Shown here piece after piece: positions 27,169 through 43,989 of a stretch of 64,000 nucleotides of DNA. The notes beneath the pieces are model-generated. The model worked only from the letters and a program-made list of their open reading frames with translations, did not search any database and was not told the origin of the DNA. The stretch is from Duncaniella muricolitica. Its GTDB lineage: Bacteria; Bacteroidota; Bacteroidia; Bacteroidales; Muribaculaceae. Position 1 is the first letter of the stretch. Each line of letters begins with the position of its first letter. The stretch spans positions 248,001 through 312,000 of the forward strand of contig CP061009.1 in the NCBI GenBank assembly GCA_025808375.1, written 5' to 3'. Made by a program: the position numbers and the translations under genes.

Positions 27169-27227
27169 AAGAAACCGGCCTCGTAGCGAGGCGTGCCATA
27201 ATTGACTTCACGCGTGGCCGGTTTCTT
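27169..27227 (+). terminator. Hairpin after tuf
   Basis: AAGAAACCGGCC (27169-27180) pairs with GGCCGGTTTCTT (27216-27227), followed by TCATAC. A nested GCCTCGTAGCGAGGC stem lies between the arms. It may end tuf transcripts or serve as a processing site before tRNA-Trp. Confidence 0.65.
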
Positions 27228-27231
27228 TCAT

Positions 27232-27304
27232 ACGGGACTAGCTCAGTTGGTAGAGCACCGGTCTCCAAAACCGGGTGTCGGGAGTTCGAGTCTCTCGTCC
27301 CGTG
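27232..27304 (+). tRNA. tRNA-Trp (anticodon CCA)
   Basis: A 73-base cloverleaf: acceptor ACGGGAC pairs with GTCCCGT, anticodon stem CCGGT/ACCGG with loop CTCCAAA, T-loop TTCGAGT. It stands between tuf and secE, a common bacterial order. Confidence 0.97.
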
Positions 27305-27320
27305 CTAAAAATAGACGCAA

Positions 27321-27521
27321 ATGAGTAAACTTAAACTGCTTACGGATATCGAGGAGTCATATACCGAGTTACGGTATAAGACTTCTTGGCCTACTAAGAC
27401 CCAACTGGTCAAAAGCGCGGTAATCGTGCTTGTCGCTTCCATTATCATAGCTGCGATTATCTTCGTGATGGACCAGGTGGTGGACACTATCATGCACTTT
27501 ATCTACTCACTCGGACGTTAA
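27321..27521 (+). CDS. secE: Preprotein translocase subunit SecE
   Basis: A 66-residue, single-helix component of the SecYEG channel. The amphipathic segment SYTELRYKTSWPTKTQLVKS precedes one transmembrane helix (AVIVLVASIIIAAIIFVMDQ). Size matches the short SecE of most bacteria. It lies 16 bases after tRNA-Trp and 23 before nusG. Confidence 0.95.
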   Translation: MSKLKLLTDIEESYTELRYKTSWPTKTQLVKSAVIVLVASIIIAAIIFVMDQVVDTIMHFIYSLGR

Positions 27522-27544
27522 CCCCTATCAGGTAAATCACGGCA

Positions 27545-28096
27545 ATGGCTGAAGAATTAAAGAAGGCTTGGTATGTGCTTCGCGCCATCTCAGGCAAGGA
27601 AGCTAAGGTAAAAGAGGTGCTTGACGGAGCAATCCGCAATACCGGCCTCGGCGACTACGTCTTTCAGGTGCTGATACCTACCGAGAAGGTTATGTCGGTG
27701 AAGAATGGCAAGAAGGTCATAAAGGAGAAGAATCTCTACTCCGGTTATGTCTTCGTCGAGTGCATTCTTACAGGCGAGGTACTCTATGAGCTGCGCAATA
27801 CAACAAACGTTATTGACTTCCTGCGCGGACGTGGCAAGGATGCTGCGCCCGAGTCACTGCGCGAATCGGAAGTGCGCCGTATGCTCGGCGCGGCCGACGA
27901 GCTGCTTGACTCAGCGTCGGATGGCAATGACTATATCGTAGGCGAGGCTGTCAAGGTAACCTCAGGCCCCTTCACCGGTTTTGACGGAATCATTGAGGAA
28001 GTCAACCGCGAGAAGAAGAAACTGAAAGTGATGGTCAAGATTTTCGGGCGTAAAACTCCGCTCGAGCTCGAGAACTCGCAAGTAGTGCGTGAATAA
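27545..28096 (+). CDS. nusG: Transcription termination/antitermination factor NusG
   Basis: A 183-residue protein: N-terminal NGN domain (AWYVLRAISGKEAKVKEVL, then NLYSGYVFVE) that binds RNA polymerase, and C-terminal KOW domain (VKVTSGPFTGFDGIIEEVN) that contacts NusE/S10 or Rho. It precedes the L11-L12 and rpoBC genes in the usual order. Confidence 0.97.
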   Translation: MAEELKKAWYVLRAISGKEAKVKEVLDGAIRNTGLGDYVFQVLIPTEKVMSVKNGKKVIKEKNLYSGYVFVECILTGEVLYELRNTTNVIDFLRGRGKDAAPESLRESEVRRMLGAADELLDSASDGNDYIVGEAVKVTSGPFTGFDGIIEEVNREKKKLKVMVKIFGRKTPLELENSQVVRE

Positions 28097-28329
28097 CAAT
28101 CGCGCGGTGTCCGGGCGCACGCTCGGTGCACAGGCTTACATCCCCTTCCGGGTCGTCCCCTCCAACGAGGCGGCATGGGAGAGGTTAAGTTTGTGATGAG
28201 TGCCGGAGACCACGGGAGATGTCACGACTGATGGACAGGACACAGTGTATTGGTTACGAAATCACAGCGTCGGCTCCGTTCACGACGGCATCGTTTTAAC
28301 CGAATCATTAACAAAAATTTAGATTTATC
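28097..28329 (+). promoter_or_regulatory. Structured leader of the rplK operon
   Basis: A 233-base gap without a gene. GC-rich self-complementary stretches occur near the start (CGGGCGCACGCTCGGTGC) and around 28165-28215 (TGGGAGAGG with TGATGAG and GGGAGATG). In many bacteria L1 binds the leader of the L11-L1 mRNA to repress its own synthesis, and this is the place for such a site; the motif match here is only suggestive. Confidence 0.3.
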
Positions 28330-28773
28330 ATGGCTAAAGAAATTGCTGGACAGATCAAATTGCAAATCAAGGGAGGCGCAGCAAACCCCTCTCCTCCAGT
28401 TGGTCCGGCCCTCGGTTCGAAGGGTATCAACATCATGGAGTTTTGCAAGCAATTCAACGCCCGCACCCAGGACAAGGCCGGTAAGGTACTTCCCGTAGTA
28501 ATCACTTATTACACTGACAAGAGCTTTGACTTCGTTGTCAAGACCCCGCCGGTAGCAATCCAGCTCCTCGAGGCTTCCAAGATCAAGAGCGGTTCGGCCC
28601 AGCCTAACCGTAACAAGGTAGCCGAGATTACCTGGGACCAGGTAAAGGCTATTGCTGAGGACAAAATGCCCGATTTGAACTGTTTCAACGTTGCGTCGGC
28701 AATGCGTATGGTTGCCGGAACAGCCCGCAGCATGGGTATCACCGTGAAAGGAACTTTCCCCGAAAACATTTAA
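28330..28773 (+). CDS. rplK: 50S ribosomal protein L11
   Basis: A 147-residue protein at the GTPase-associated centre of 23S rRNA. QIKLQIKGGAANPSPPVGPA at the N-terminus and the C-terminal RNA-binding half (AMRMVAGTARSMGITVKG) are diagnostic. It begins the rplK-rplA-rplJ-rplL group, 12 bases before rplA. Confidence 0.98.
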   Translation: MAKEIAGQIKLQIKGGAANPSPPVGPALGSKGINIMEFCKQFNARTQDKAGKVLPVVITYYTDKSFDFVVKTPPVAIQLLEASKIKSGSAQPNRNKVAEITWDQVKAIAEDKMPDLNCFNVASAMRMVAGTARSMGITVKGTFPENI

Positions 28774-28785
28774 TCTTCGATTGAC

Positions 28786-29481
28786 ATGAGTAAACTGACC
28801 AAAAATCAAAAAATCGCGCAGGAGAAGGTTGATGCAAACAAGGCTTACACTCTCTCGGAGGCTGTGGAGCTTGTAAAGGAAATTACCTTCACTAAGTTTG
28901 ATGCTTCGCTCGACGTGGATGTACGTCTCGGCGTAGACCCCCGTAAGGCTAACCAGATGGTACGTGGCGTGGTAACACTCCCCAACGGTACCGGCAAGCA
29001 GGTGCGCGTGCTCGTGCTCTGCAACTCTGACGCAGAGGCAGCCGCCAAGGCCGCCGGAGCCGACTATGTTGGCCTCGATGAGTATATTGAGAAAATCAAG
29101 GGCGGATGGACCGACATTGATGTCATCATCACCCAGCCCGCTATCATGGGTAAGATCGGTGCCCTCGGCCGTGTACTCGGTCCGCGTGGCCTCATGCCTA
29201 ACCCCAAGAGCGGCACTGTGACCGTCGACGTAGCCAAGGCTGTCGAGGAGGTCAAGAAGGGTAAGATCGACTTCAAGGTTGACAAGAACGGTATCGTTCA
29301 CTCTTCGGTAGGCAAGGTGTCGTTTGAGCCCAAGGCTGCCAAGGAGAACGTCCGCGAGTTTATCAACACTCTCATCAAGCTCAAGCCCGCTACCGCTAAA
29401 GGTACCTACATCAAGAGCATTTATCTTTCGAGCACCATGAGTCCGGGCATCAAAATCGACCCCAAGTCGATTGATGAATAA
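28786..29481 (+). CDS. rplA: 50S ribosomal protein L1
   Basis: A 231-residue L1-stalk protein, with DVDVRLGVDPRKANQMVRG near residue 43, LGPRGLMPNPKSGTVT near residue 130, and the second-domain segment containing GKIDFKVDKNGIVH. Length matches bacterial L1. It probably also controls its own operon. Confidence 0.98.
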   Translation: MSKLTKNQKIAQEKVDANKAYTLSEAVELVKEITFTKFDASLDVDVRLGVDPRKANQMVRGVVTLPNGTGKQVRVLVLCNSDAEAAAKAAGADYVGLDEYIEKIKGGWTDIDVIITQPAIMGKIGALGRVLGPRGLMPNPKSGTVTVDVAKAVEEVKKGKIDFKVDKNGIVHSSVGKVSFEPKAAKENVREFINTLIKLKPATAKGTYIKSIYLSSTMSPGIKIDPKSIDE

Positions 29482-29505
29482 TCCATCTAAAGCTGACTGA
29501 ACAAA

Positions 29506-30036
29506 ATGAAAAAGGAAGATAAAATCATAGCTATCCAGAACATAGCCAAGACTATCCAGGAGTATGGCTGCTTCTACCTCGTCGAGACCGCCGGTCTTGA
29601 CGCTGAGAAGACCACATCTCTGCGTCGTGCCTGCAACAAGGCCGACATCAAGCTCATGGTGGTTAAGAACACCCTTCTCCACAAGGCTCTCGAGAGCCTC
29701 GAAGGTGACTACACCGAGCTCTACGGTGTGCTCCACGGCTCCACATCTCTCATGCTGAGCAACACTGGCAACGCTCCCGCCAAGCTCATCAAGGAGATTC
29801 TCAAGGCCGACAAAGAGGCCAAGCTGCCCGCTTTCAAGGCTGCTTACGTCGAGGAGACCATCTATGTCGGTGCCGACCAGCTCGACACTCTCGTGGCTAT
29901 CAAGAGCAAGAACGAGCTTATCGCCGACGTTATCGCTCTTCTCCAGTCACCCGCCAAGAACGTTATCTCCGGCCTTCAGTCCGGCGGCAACAAGCTTCAC
30001 GGCATCCTCGAGACCCTCTCGAAGAAGGAGGCTTAA
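29506..30036 (+). CDS. rplJ: 50S ribosomal protein L10
   Basis: A 176-residue stalk base protein that carries the L7/L12 dimers through its C-terminal helix. N-terminal rRNA-binding part with LVETAGLDAEKTTSLRRAC and MVVKNTLLHKAL. It follows rplA by 24 bases and precedes rplL by 60. Confidence 0.97.
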   Translation: MKKEDKIIAIQNIAKTIQEYGCFYLVETAGLDAEKTTSLRRACNKADIKLMVVKNTLLHKALESLEGDYTELYGVLHGSTSLMLSNTGNAPAKLIKEILKADKEAKLPAFKAAYVEETIYVGADQLDTLVAIKSKNELIADVIALLQSPAKNVISGLQSGGNKLHGILETLSKKEA

Positions 30037-30096
30037 TCTCGATAATTCAACCATTCTTTCAACCCCAATCAAAAACAACAAAACATCTATACAATC

Positions 30097-30474
30097 ATGG
30101 CAGATCTCAAAGCTTTTGCAGAACAACTCGTTAATCTCACCGTTAAGGAAGTCAACGAACTCGCTCAGATCCTCAAGGAAGAGTACGGTATCGAACCCGC
30201 AGCTGCAGCCGTTGCAGTAGCAGCCGGCCCCGCCGCAGGTGGTGCTGCCGCTGAGGAAGAGAAGTCTTCTTTCGACGTAGTGCTCAAGTCAGCCGGCGCA
30301 AGCAAGCTCGCCGTTGTTAAGCTCGTTAAGGAGCTCACAGGTCTCGGCCTCAAGGAGGCTAAGGAGATGGTAGACGGTGCTCCCTCTGTACTCAAGGAAG
30401 GCATGGCTAAGGCCGACGCTGAGGGTCTCAAGAAGCAGCTCGAAGAGGCCGGTGCTGAGGTTGAGCTCAAATAA
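30097..30474 (+). CDS. rplL: 50S ribosomal protein L7/L12
   Basis: A 125-residue acidic stalk protein: N-terminal dimer/L10-binding helices, an Ala/Gly-rich hinge (about residues 38-52), and the C-terminal factor-binding domain (KLAVVKLVKELTGLGLKEAK). Codon use is extremely biased as for other highly expressed genes. Confidence 0.98.
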   Translation: MADLKAFAEQLVNLTVKEVNELAQILKEEYGIEPAAAAVAVAAGPAAGGAAAEEEKSSFDVVLKSAGASKLAVVKLVKELTGLGLKEAKEMVDGAPSVLKEGMAKADAEGLKKQLEEAGAEVELK

Positions 30475-30839
30475 GCTTACTACCGACTTATAACTGCCGT
30501 GACGGCACAGTAGGGGACTCTTCCCCCATATCGAGGGAAATCTCCGTTGCCACTGTCACGACATAAGCAAATTTTAGGTTAAGATACTCCCCCGGGAGTC
30601 TCTTAACCTGTTTGCGTTAAGAGCCCCGTGTTATTTATAAAAAATCATAAATAATTATATTTATTAATAAAAGTTAAGCCTTTTGACGCCTGTTTTGCCC
30701 TGTTTTAAGGGTGTTTAGCTTGAAAATATGTGTGTTAGGCTCTTTTACTGGTGTTAAATATAGTTAATCAAGGCTCTTTCATGAGTGTGTGTCAATCAGC
30801 ATCACTCTCTCAACTCTAATAACGATTAATCAACATTAG
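30475..30839 (+). promoter_or_regulatory. rplL-rpoB spacer with attenuator-like hairpin
   Basis: A 365-base gap without a gene. A 16-bp stem with one mismatch, AGGTTAAGATACTCCC (30576-30591) with GGGAGTCTCTTAACCT (30594-30609), has a 2-base loop and no long T-run, which fits an attenuator that lets part of transcription continue into rpoB. The following 230 bases are AT-rich with several TTTTG words; no complete promoter was found. Confidence 0.5.
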
Positions 30840-34655
<3,816 letters not shown>

Positions 34656-34728
34656 TAGACTGTCAGCATCTCTCCTCGACTCTCCTCACCACCACTTTTT
34701 TATAACTGCATATCTCCATAACATATAT

Positions 34729-39054
<4,326 letters not shown>

Positions 39055-39094
39055 ATCCCTTGAATTTAGTCAAGACAATATATTGACTAATTAC

Positions 39095-39150
39095 ATAAAA
39101 ATAGCCCCATCTTGATTTGTAATTTGAAATCAAGATGGGGCTATTTTTAT
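39095..39150. terminator. Perfect 24-bp terminator after rpoC
   Basis: Arms 39095-39118 and 39127-39150 are exact reverse complements with an 8-base loop. Because the arms begin ATAAAAAT and end ATTTTTAT, there is a T-run in both directions. It closes the rpoC transcript and the convergent restriction-modification gene. Confidence 0.9.
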
Positions 39151-39160
39151 GATTTGAAAA

Positions 39161-41454
39161 CTATACGATTGATAGTTGTGTTAGTGATTGTTTGAATTGG
39201 GTGATACGTTCTTTAAGGTTAAATGGTTTATCAAGATATTGAGGAGGAGAAACAATCTCGAGACGTTTCAATCGTGATTTTATTGCCATACGTGCATATG
39301 GGAAACGCCAGCTTTGACTATTAATTTGTGCGATAAACCAAAAGATCTCTCTGATTGACATCTTATATTTTGGTACAAGAACTCTTACTGCTGATCCACC
39401 ATTGCCACGAGCAATAAAGTCCCAAGGTTGATAGTATGCAGTCCCAAATGCAGAAACAGATATGCATCCTGTGCATTTTTCGTCTTCGATTGGTGATACA
39501 AGTCTGACAATACCATTCATATTATCTCCACTTGATACGTATGGACATATGCCATCTGAATAATTCTTCTCGCCAACGGATTTCCCTTGTTTGATGTCAA
39601 AGAAAAAAGAAAGTGGTTCTCTTCGGTTGAGAGGTATTCGTTTTGAACCTAATTCATGTTTTTTGATTGATGTAGAGGTGATACTCTCAGTAATTTCCGG
39701 GAAATTGGAAATCGTAACAAATAGAGATTTAAGTGTCTTTTCGTCTAATGTTTTTATTTGTTCATTAGTCAATTGTTGGCTTGGGAGCCATTGTTGAGGA
39801 CTATATTCTTCTCCGCCCATAAGTTTTGATGCGGATATTGTTGTACAATTTGCAGATGAGACATGTTCTCCATGTGAAAATTTACGATACATTTCTCTTA
39901 TTGTTTCGATTTCACTGCCTGGACAAAAAACACGTTTACCTTTCAGCTTTTCAAAACCGTCATTCCATATTTTTGCGATAAACACATTTTTATTAGGATT
40001 TTGAGGCTCGTGTGCTAATGGATGTTGGTGCCGCTGTGGGGTAAAAAAGATCATCCGGTAGACTAATCATGGCCAAAAGAGTGTGCTTATGCAAAAAATT
40101 ATTTCGCCATATCGAATTGTCATCGTCGGCAAAAACTCCTGTATAAACTACACCAATGAATGTGCCTCCTTGTATTAGTGCATCCATAGAGGCATCGATG
40201 AAGTCCCGTTCTGGTTCTCCTTCTTGATGGAATGGAGGGTTTAGAAAGGCCTTGTTGAATTTACCTTTTACGATTTCTTTAGATGATGCTATAAGGGAAG
40301 ATGTATTTTCAATATGGCTTTTCCCATCTCCTCTAAAGAACATGTTTAGGCAAGAAAGAGCCCATACTGTTGGATTTGTATCATATCCATATAGGCTATC
40401 CTTAACAATTTCATATGAACTTTCAACAGTACACTTCTTCTTTAGTGAATCAAAAGCAGATACAAGGAAACCTCCTGTGCCACAGGCTAAGTCAATCACC
40501 TTATCTCCGATATTTACACCAATCAAGTCAACACATAGTCGTGTAATATGACGAGGCGTGAACACAATACCCATTGCATTATTGTCATATCCGTATCTTA
40601 AAAATGCCTCATAGAACATCCCGAGAAAGTCTGCGTCGGATTGGAGGACTGCTCGTATGTTGAGTTGTTTAAGCAATGAAATTATGCGGAAAATATAGGG
40701 ATTGAGCCTGTCATAGTCATTACCTGTCAAGCTTATGGCTTGAATGAGACGACCTTTGTTTTTGGGATTTAGATTGCTGCTATTATTTATGACGTTGTAT
40801 GTAAGTCGGTTTAATTCATTTAATACATCTTGAGTATCTGGTGCTATATCTCCTGCATATAAGGCTGTTGTGATAGCCCCGACTACTTTGGGCCGTAGTA
40901 CTGGCTCCACCTTTGCTTTACGTAATATGTTGGATAAATCGATGGCTGCGTCGATAAATGCAGCACTGGATGGAATTTCTACTTCAACTGTGTTGTTGTC
41001 AGCAGCCAATATGGTTGCACATTCTTTTTTTGATGGAATGGCTGTTAGCTCTGACCCTTTTGATGTTATGGGTGACCATATTCCATCTTTGTAATACTTT
41101 ATTTTTTACAATGTAGCCAGACTCGTCATCACCGGCAATACCAATAGCTATTTTAATGGTATATTTACCATTGGCATTAATTATGTCAGCGTATTCTACT
41201 GCTTCATCAATAGCGTTTTGAAATTTTTTGAAATTGTTTTTTGTTTCAATAATCAATTTCGGTTCACCATTGAATGTGAATAGAAAATCAGGTCGCTTTG
41301 TGCCTAACCCTATGCCGGGGAAATAGGAGACGATTTCTTGTTCTTCAAGAATATCACCTCCTTTGTCGGGATGACATACATTCCAACCTTTCTTTTGAGA
41401 TACTTCTCTTGTGAAATATCTTGCTCGAGATTCTGCTCGTTTAGTCTTTGCCAT
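39161..41454 (-). pseudogene. Single-chain restriction-modification enzyme (nuclease-methylase-specificity), broken by two frameshifts
   Basis: Three same-strand frames form one ~760-residue protein. Segment 1 (41454-~41100) has a nuclease-like PD-(D/E)xK pattern, RPDFLFTF then KLIIETKNN, like the HsdR N-terminus. Segment 2 (~41095-~40020) is an N6-adenine methylase with DLACGTGGF (motif I) and NPPFHQE (motif IV). Segment 3 (~40018-39161) finishes the methylase (VFIAKIWNDGFEKLKGKR) and adds a specificity-like target recognition domain (CPYVSSGDNMNGIVRLV, CISVSAFGTAYYQ). Joining 1 to 2 needs one A removed from the run at 41098-41107; after that the protein reads KYYKDGIWSPITSKGSELT. Joining 2 to 3 needs one base skipped near 40014-40024. 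Both are net one-base insertions. The region is far more AT-rich than its neighbours, a sign of transfer. Assembly error in the A-run is possible. Confidence 0.85.
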
Positions 41455-41462
41455 AGTTATTG

Positions 41463-41495
41463 CAAAGATAGCTAATATGATAGATATATTGCAAG
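41463..41495 (-). promoter_or_regulatory. Promoter of the restriction-modification gene
   Basis: On the minus strand CTTG (41495 to 41492), a 21-base spacer and TATCTTTG (41470 to 41463), close to the Bacteroidetes consensus, lie just upstream of the ATG at 41454. Confidence 0.5.
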
Positions 41496-41550
41496 AAATT
41501 AATAAATAAATGAAAAAAGATGAGTGAAATAGATGCCGTATCTGTCTGTG

Positions 41551-42171
41551 TCAGTCGACTCGGATTAGGGTGAGGCCGTCTCGGAGGGGGAGGATGACTG
41601 AGGCGAGGCGGGGATGGGCGGCTACGTAGGTGTTGAAGGCATCGAGCCCGAGAGTCTGCGCGTCGTGGTTTTTGACGGTGTCGTAGACTTTGCCGTCCCA
41701 GAGAGTATTGTCGGCGATGATGAATGTCCCGGGGCGCAAAGTGGGTAGCAGAAGGTCAAGATAGGCGATATAGTCGCGTTTGTTGGCATCGATATATATA
41801 AGGTCCCACGTCTCGTTAAGAGTCGGGATAACTTTAAGGGCGTCGCCTATATGGAGCGTGATGCGTTCTCCGCCGGGCGATGTGGCGAAGAGTTCGGTCA
41901 GTTCGTCCTCCATCTCGTCGTCGACCTCGATGGTGTGCACATGGCCTCCGTCGGGGAGAGTCTCGGCCAGACACAGGGCCGAGTAGCCGGTGAATGTCCC
42001 GAGTTCGAGCACGCGCATGGGTTTTATCATCGACACGAGCATGGCCAGCATGCGTCCCTGGAGATGGCCTGAACACATGCGCGGATAGAGGTGATTGAGA
42101 TGTGTGCGACGATAGAGCCTGGCCAGGTGGTCAGGCTCGGGTGATATGTGGGCGAGAATGTAGTCCTCCAC
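41551..42171 (-). CDS. SAM-dependent O-methyltransferase (catechol O-methyltransferase family)
   Basis: A 206-residue class I methyltransferase: SAM motif VLELGTFTGYSALCLAETL near residue 54, HTIEVDDEMEDEL near residue 78, metal-site pattern LIYIDANKRDY near residue 131 and IIADNTLWDGKV near residue 153. Members need Mg2+ and methylate catechol-like or small phenolic compounds; the substrate here is unknown. It is the last gene of a leftward group starting at the epimerase. Confidence 0.88.
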   Translation of the reverse strand: MEDYILAHISPEPDHLARLYRRTHLNHLYPRMCSGHLQGRMLAMLVSMIKPMRVLELGTFTGYSALCLAETLPDGGHVHTIEVDDEMEDELTELFATSPGGERITLHIGDALKVIPTLNETWDLIYIDANKRDYIAYLDLLLPTLRPGTFIIADNTLWDGKVYDTVKNHDAQTLGLDAFNTYVAAHPRLASVILPLRDGLTLIRVD

Positions 42172-42190
42172 GATTTTTATGAGAGTTATT

Positions 42191-42604
42191 TCAGTTCATG
42201 ATTATGGCCTGAGCCGCGAGGAAGTAGGAGTTGAGTCCGAAACCGGCGATGGAGCCGCGACATACCGGAGCTATGAGCGAAGTGTGGCGTATGGCTTCGC
42301 GTGAGGCGATGTTGGATATGTGCACCTCGATTACGGGGATGCTTATGGCCTTGATTGCGTCGGCTATGGCGAGCGATGTGTGGGTGTAGGCTCCGGCGTT
42401 AAGGATGATGCCGTCACACTCGGCGCGGTGCAGAGCGTCGATGATGTCGCCTTCGTGGTTGCTCTGGAAGTAGTCAATCTCGTCTCCGTCGAGCATTTCG
42501 CGCAGTTCGAGCAGATAGGATTCAAATGTCTGCGAGCCGTATATGTCAGGCTCGCGTGTGCCGAGAAGGTTGAGGTTAGGGCCGTTTATGATTAATATTT
42601 TCAT
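42191..42604 (-). CDS. aroQ: Type II 3-dehydroquinate dehydratase
   Basis: A 137-residue enzyme of the shikimate pathway turning 3-dehydroquinate to 3-dehydroshikimate. NGPNLNLLGTREPDIYGS carries the catalytic tyrosine; SNHEGDIID, NAGAYTHTS and the general acid/base histidine in EVHISNIASRE follow. It lies 19 bases before the methyltransferase on the same strand. Confidence 0.96.
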   Translation of the reverse strand: MKILIINGPNLNLLGTREPDIYGSQTFESYLLELREMLDGDEIDYFQSNHEGDIIDALHRAECDGIILNAGAYTHTSLAIADAIKAISIPVIEVHISNIASREAIRHTSLIAPVCRGSIAGFGLNSYFLAAQAIIMN

Positions 42605-42631
42605 TTTAGGGAAATTCCTTGGTGGTTGTGA

Positions 42632-42934
42632 CTATGCTGTGACGAGTATGTGTACGGCTATCGACGATAGCAGCATTACCGCGAGCAGTATCCATGTGAG
42701 ATAGGGCCGCTGAAAGTAGGCACGCCATGCGAGATAGCCCGAGAGTATCATATAGAACGGGTATATCCACAGGAGTGTCTTAGTGACGGATGCATCTGGC
42801 GCACACTGCGACAGGAGTGAGGGGAGGGTGAATACAGGGAGGGTGAATATGATTATCAGAAAGGTCACCCATTTGGGAGGAGTCATGACTAATGTGACTG
42901 TTGTGACTGATGAGGGGGCGGTGTCTATTGACAC
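42632..42934 (-). CDS. Small membrane protein of unknown function
   Basis: A 100-residue protein with three hydrophobic helices (about residues 22-40, 51-69 and 79-98) separated by short polar loops. No family was recognised. It overlaps the end of the epimerase gene by 10 bases and is followed 27 bases later by aroQ, so it is probably expressed with them. Confidence 0.6.
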   Translation of the reverse strand: MSIDTAPSSVTTVTLVMTPPKWVTFLIIIFTLPVFTLPSLLSQCAPDASVTKTLLWIYPFYMILSGYLAWRAYFQRPYLTWILLAVMLLSSIAVHILVTA

Positions 42935-43920
42935 TCCTTGTAGGCTTTGACTGTGCGGCGTATGCCTTCGGTGAGGTCTATCTGCGGGTCAAAGCCAAAG
43001 TCGCGCTGTGCGGGTGAGATGTCGCACGACCAGTTGCGCTGAGCCATGATGTTGTATTTGTCGGAATTGAGCGTGACTGCCTGCATCTTGGCCGCGCCCC
43101 ATTTCTCGCTTATCTTACAGGCGATGGAGAGAGCCCATAGCGGCAGGCGCACCGGGATGACCAGGCTGCGGCCGAGAGCTTTGGCCACGATGCGGCGAAA
43201 CTCCTTCTGTGTGTAGGCTCTCGGCTCGGAGATGATGTATTTGCGATGGAGCGGTGCACGCTCGATGGCATCGAAGATAGCCCGTGCGAGGTCTTCGACA
43301 TAGATGAACGTGAGCATCTGACGGCGCATGCCCACACCGAAGTCAAAGTGTGAGTCGATGGTCTTGATCATCATCAGATAATCCTGCTCGTGGGGGCCGT
43401 AGACCCCGGTGGGACGTAACACTATCCACGGGAAGTCCTTGGGCAGCGACTGGAGAAAGGTCTCGGCCTTGATTTTCGACAGTCCGTAGCGAGTGTTGGG
43501 GTTGGGGATGGAGTCGCCCGAGAGGGGAGTGTAGTTTTTCTCGTCGCCGGGGCCGATGGCCGAGAGCGACGACATGTAGACCATGCGCTCGGGCACCGCG
43601 CCTACATCCCGGAGCGTCTCCACGAAGTCGCGCAGATACACATAATTGATGCGGTTGAAGTCCATGAAGTTGACACACTTCGTGGCTCCGAGGTTATACA
43701 CGATATAATCCCAGCGGTGGCCTTTGAGCTGCTCGGCCAGCCGCTCGGGGTTGTCATAGTCGAGAGTGATGAACTGCAGGGCCGGGTCGGTGAGATAGCG
43801 GCGCGAGGTCGACTCTCTGACACCGCACCACGTCTCGTAGCCGCGGCGCAGCGACTCGGCGGCGATGAATCCTCCGATAAAGCCTCCGGCTCCTACTATG
43901 AGTACTTTTTTCTGTGGCAT
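42925..43920 (-). CDS. NAD-dependent epimerase/dehydratase (extended SDR)
   Basis: A 331-residue short-chain dehydrogenase of the extended type: VLIVGAGGFIGGFIAAE (GxxGxxG dinucleotide loop), catalytic YGLSKIKAE (YxxxK) near residue 147, and RPTGVYGPHEQDYLMM. Such enzymes act on nucleotide sugars, flavonoid-like or steroid-like substrates; this subgroup is common in Bacteroidetes without an agreed substrate. The following gene starts inside its end. Confidence 0.88.
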   Translation of the reverse strand: MPQKKVLIVGAGGFIGGFIAAESLRRGYETWCGVRESTSRRYLTDPALQFITLDYDNPERLAEQLKGHRWDYIVYNLGATKCVNFMDFNRINYVYLRDFVETLRDVGAVPERMVYMSSLSAIGPGDEKNYTPLSGDSIPNPNTRYGLSKIKAETFLQSLPKDFPWIVLRPTGVYGPHEQDYLMMIKTIDSHFDFGVGMRRQMLTFIYVEDLARAIFDAIERAPLHRKYIISEPRAYTQKEFRRIVAKALGRSLVIPVRLPLWALSIACKISEKWGAAKMQAVTLNSDKYNIMAQRNWSCDISPAQRDFGFDPQIDLTEGIRRTVKAYKECQ

Positions 43921-43989
43921 GATGGCTGAAAAAGATGAGTGTTTTCGGGATTGTGGGGGGAGAGGTGTGTGTAAGTGTCTCTGCCGTGG

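Noticed and set aside
28222..29736. Leftward 504-codon frame opposite rplK, rplA and rplJ
   Set aside because: Crosses three certain ribosomal protein genes; antisense artefact.
39161..41454. Three separate genes in the AT-rich island
   Set aside because: The frames continue one another through the methylase domain; treating them as one broken gene explains all motifs.
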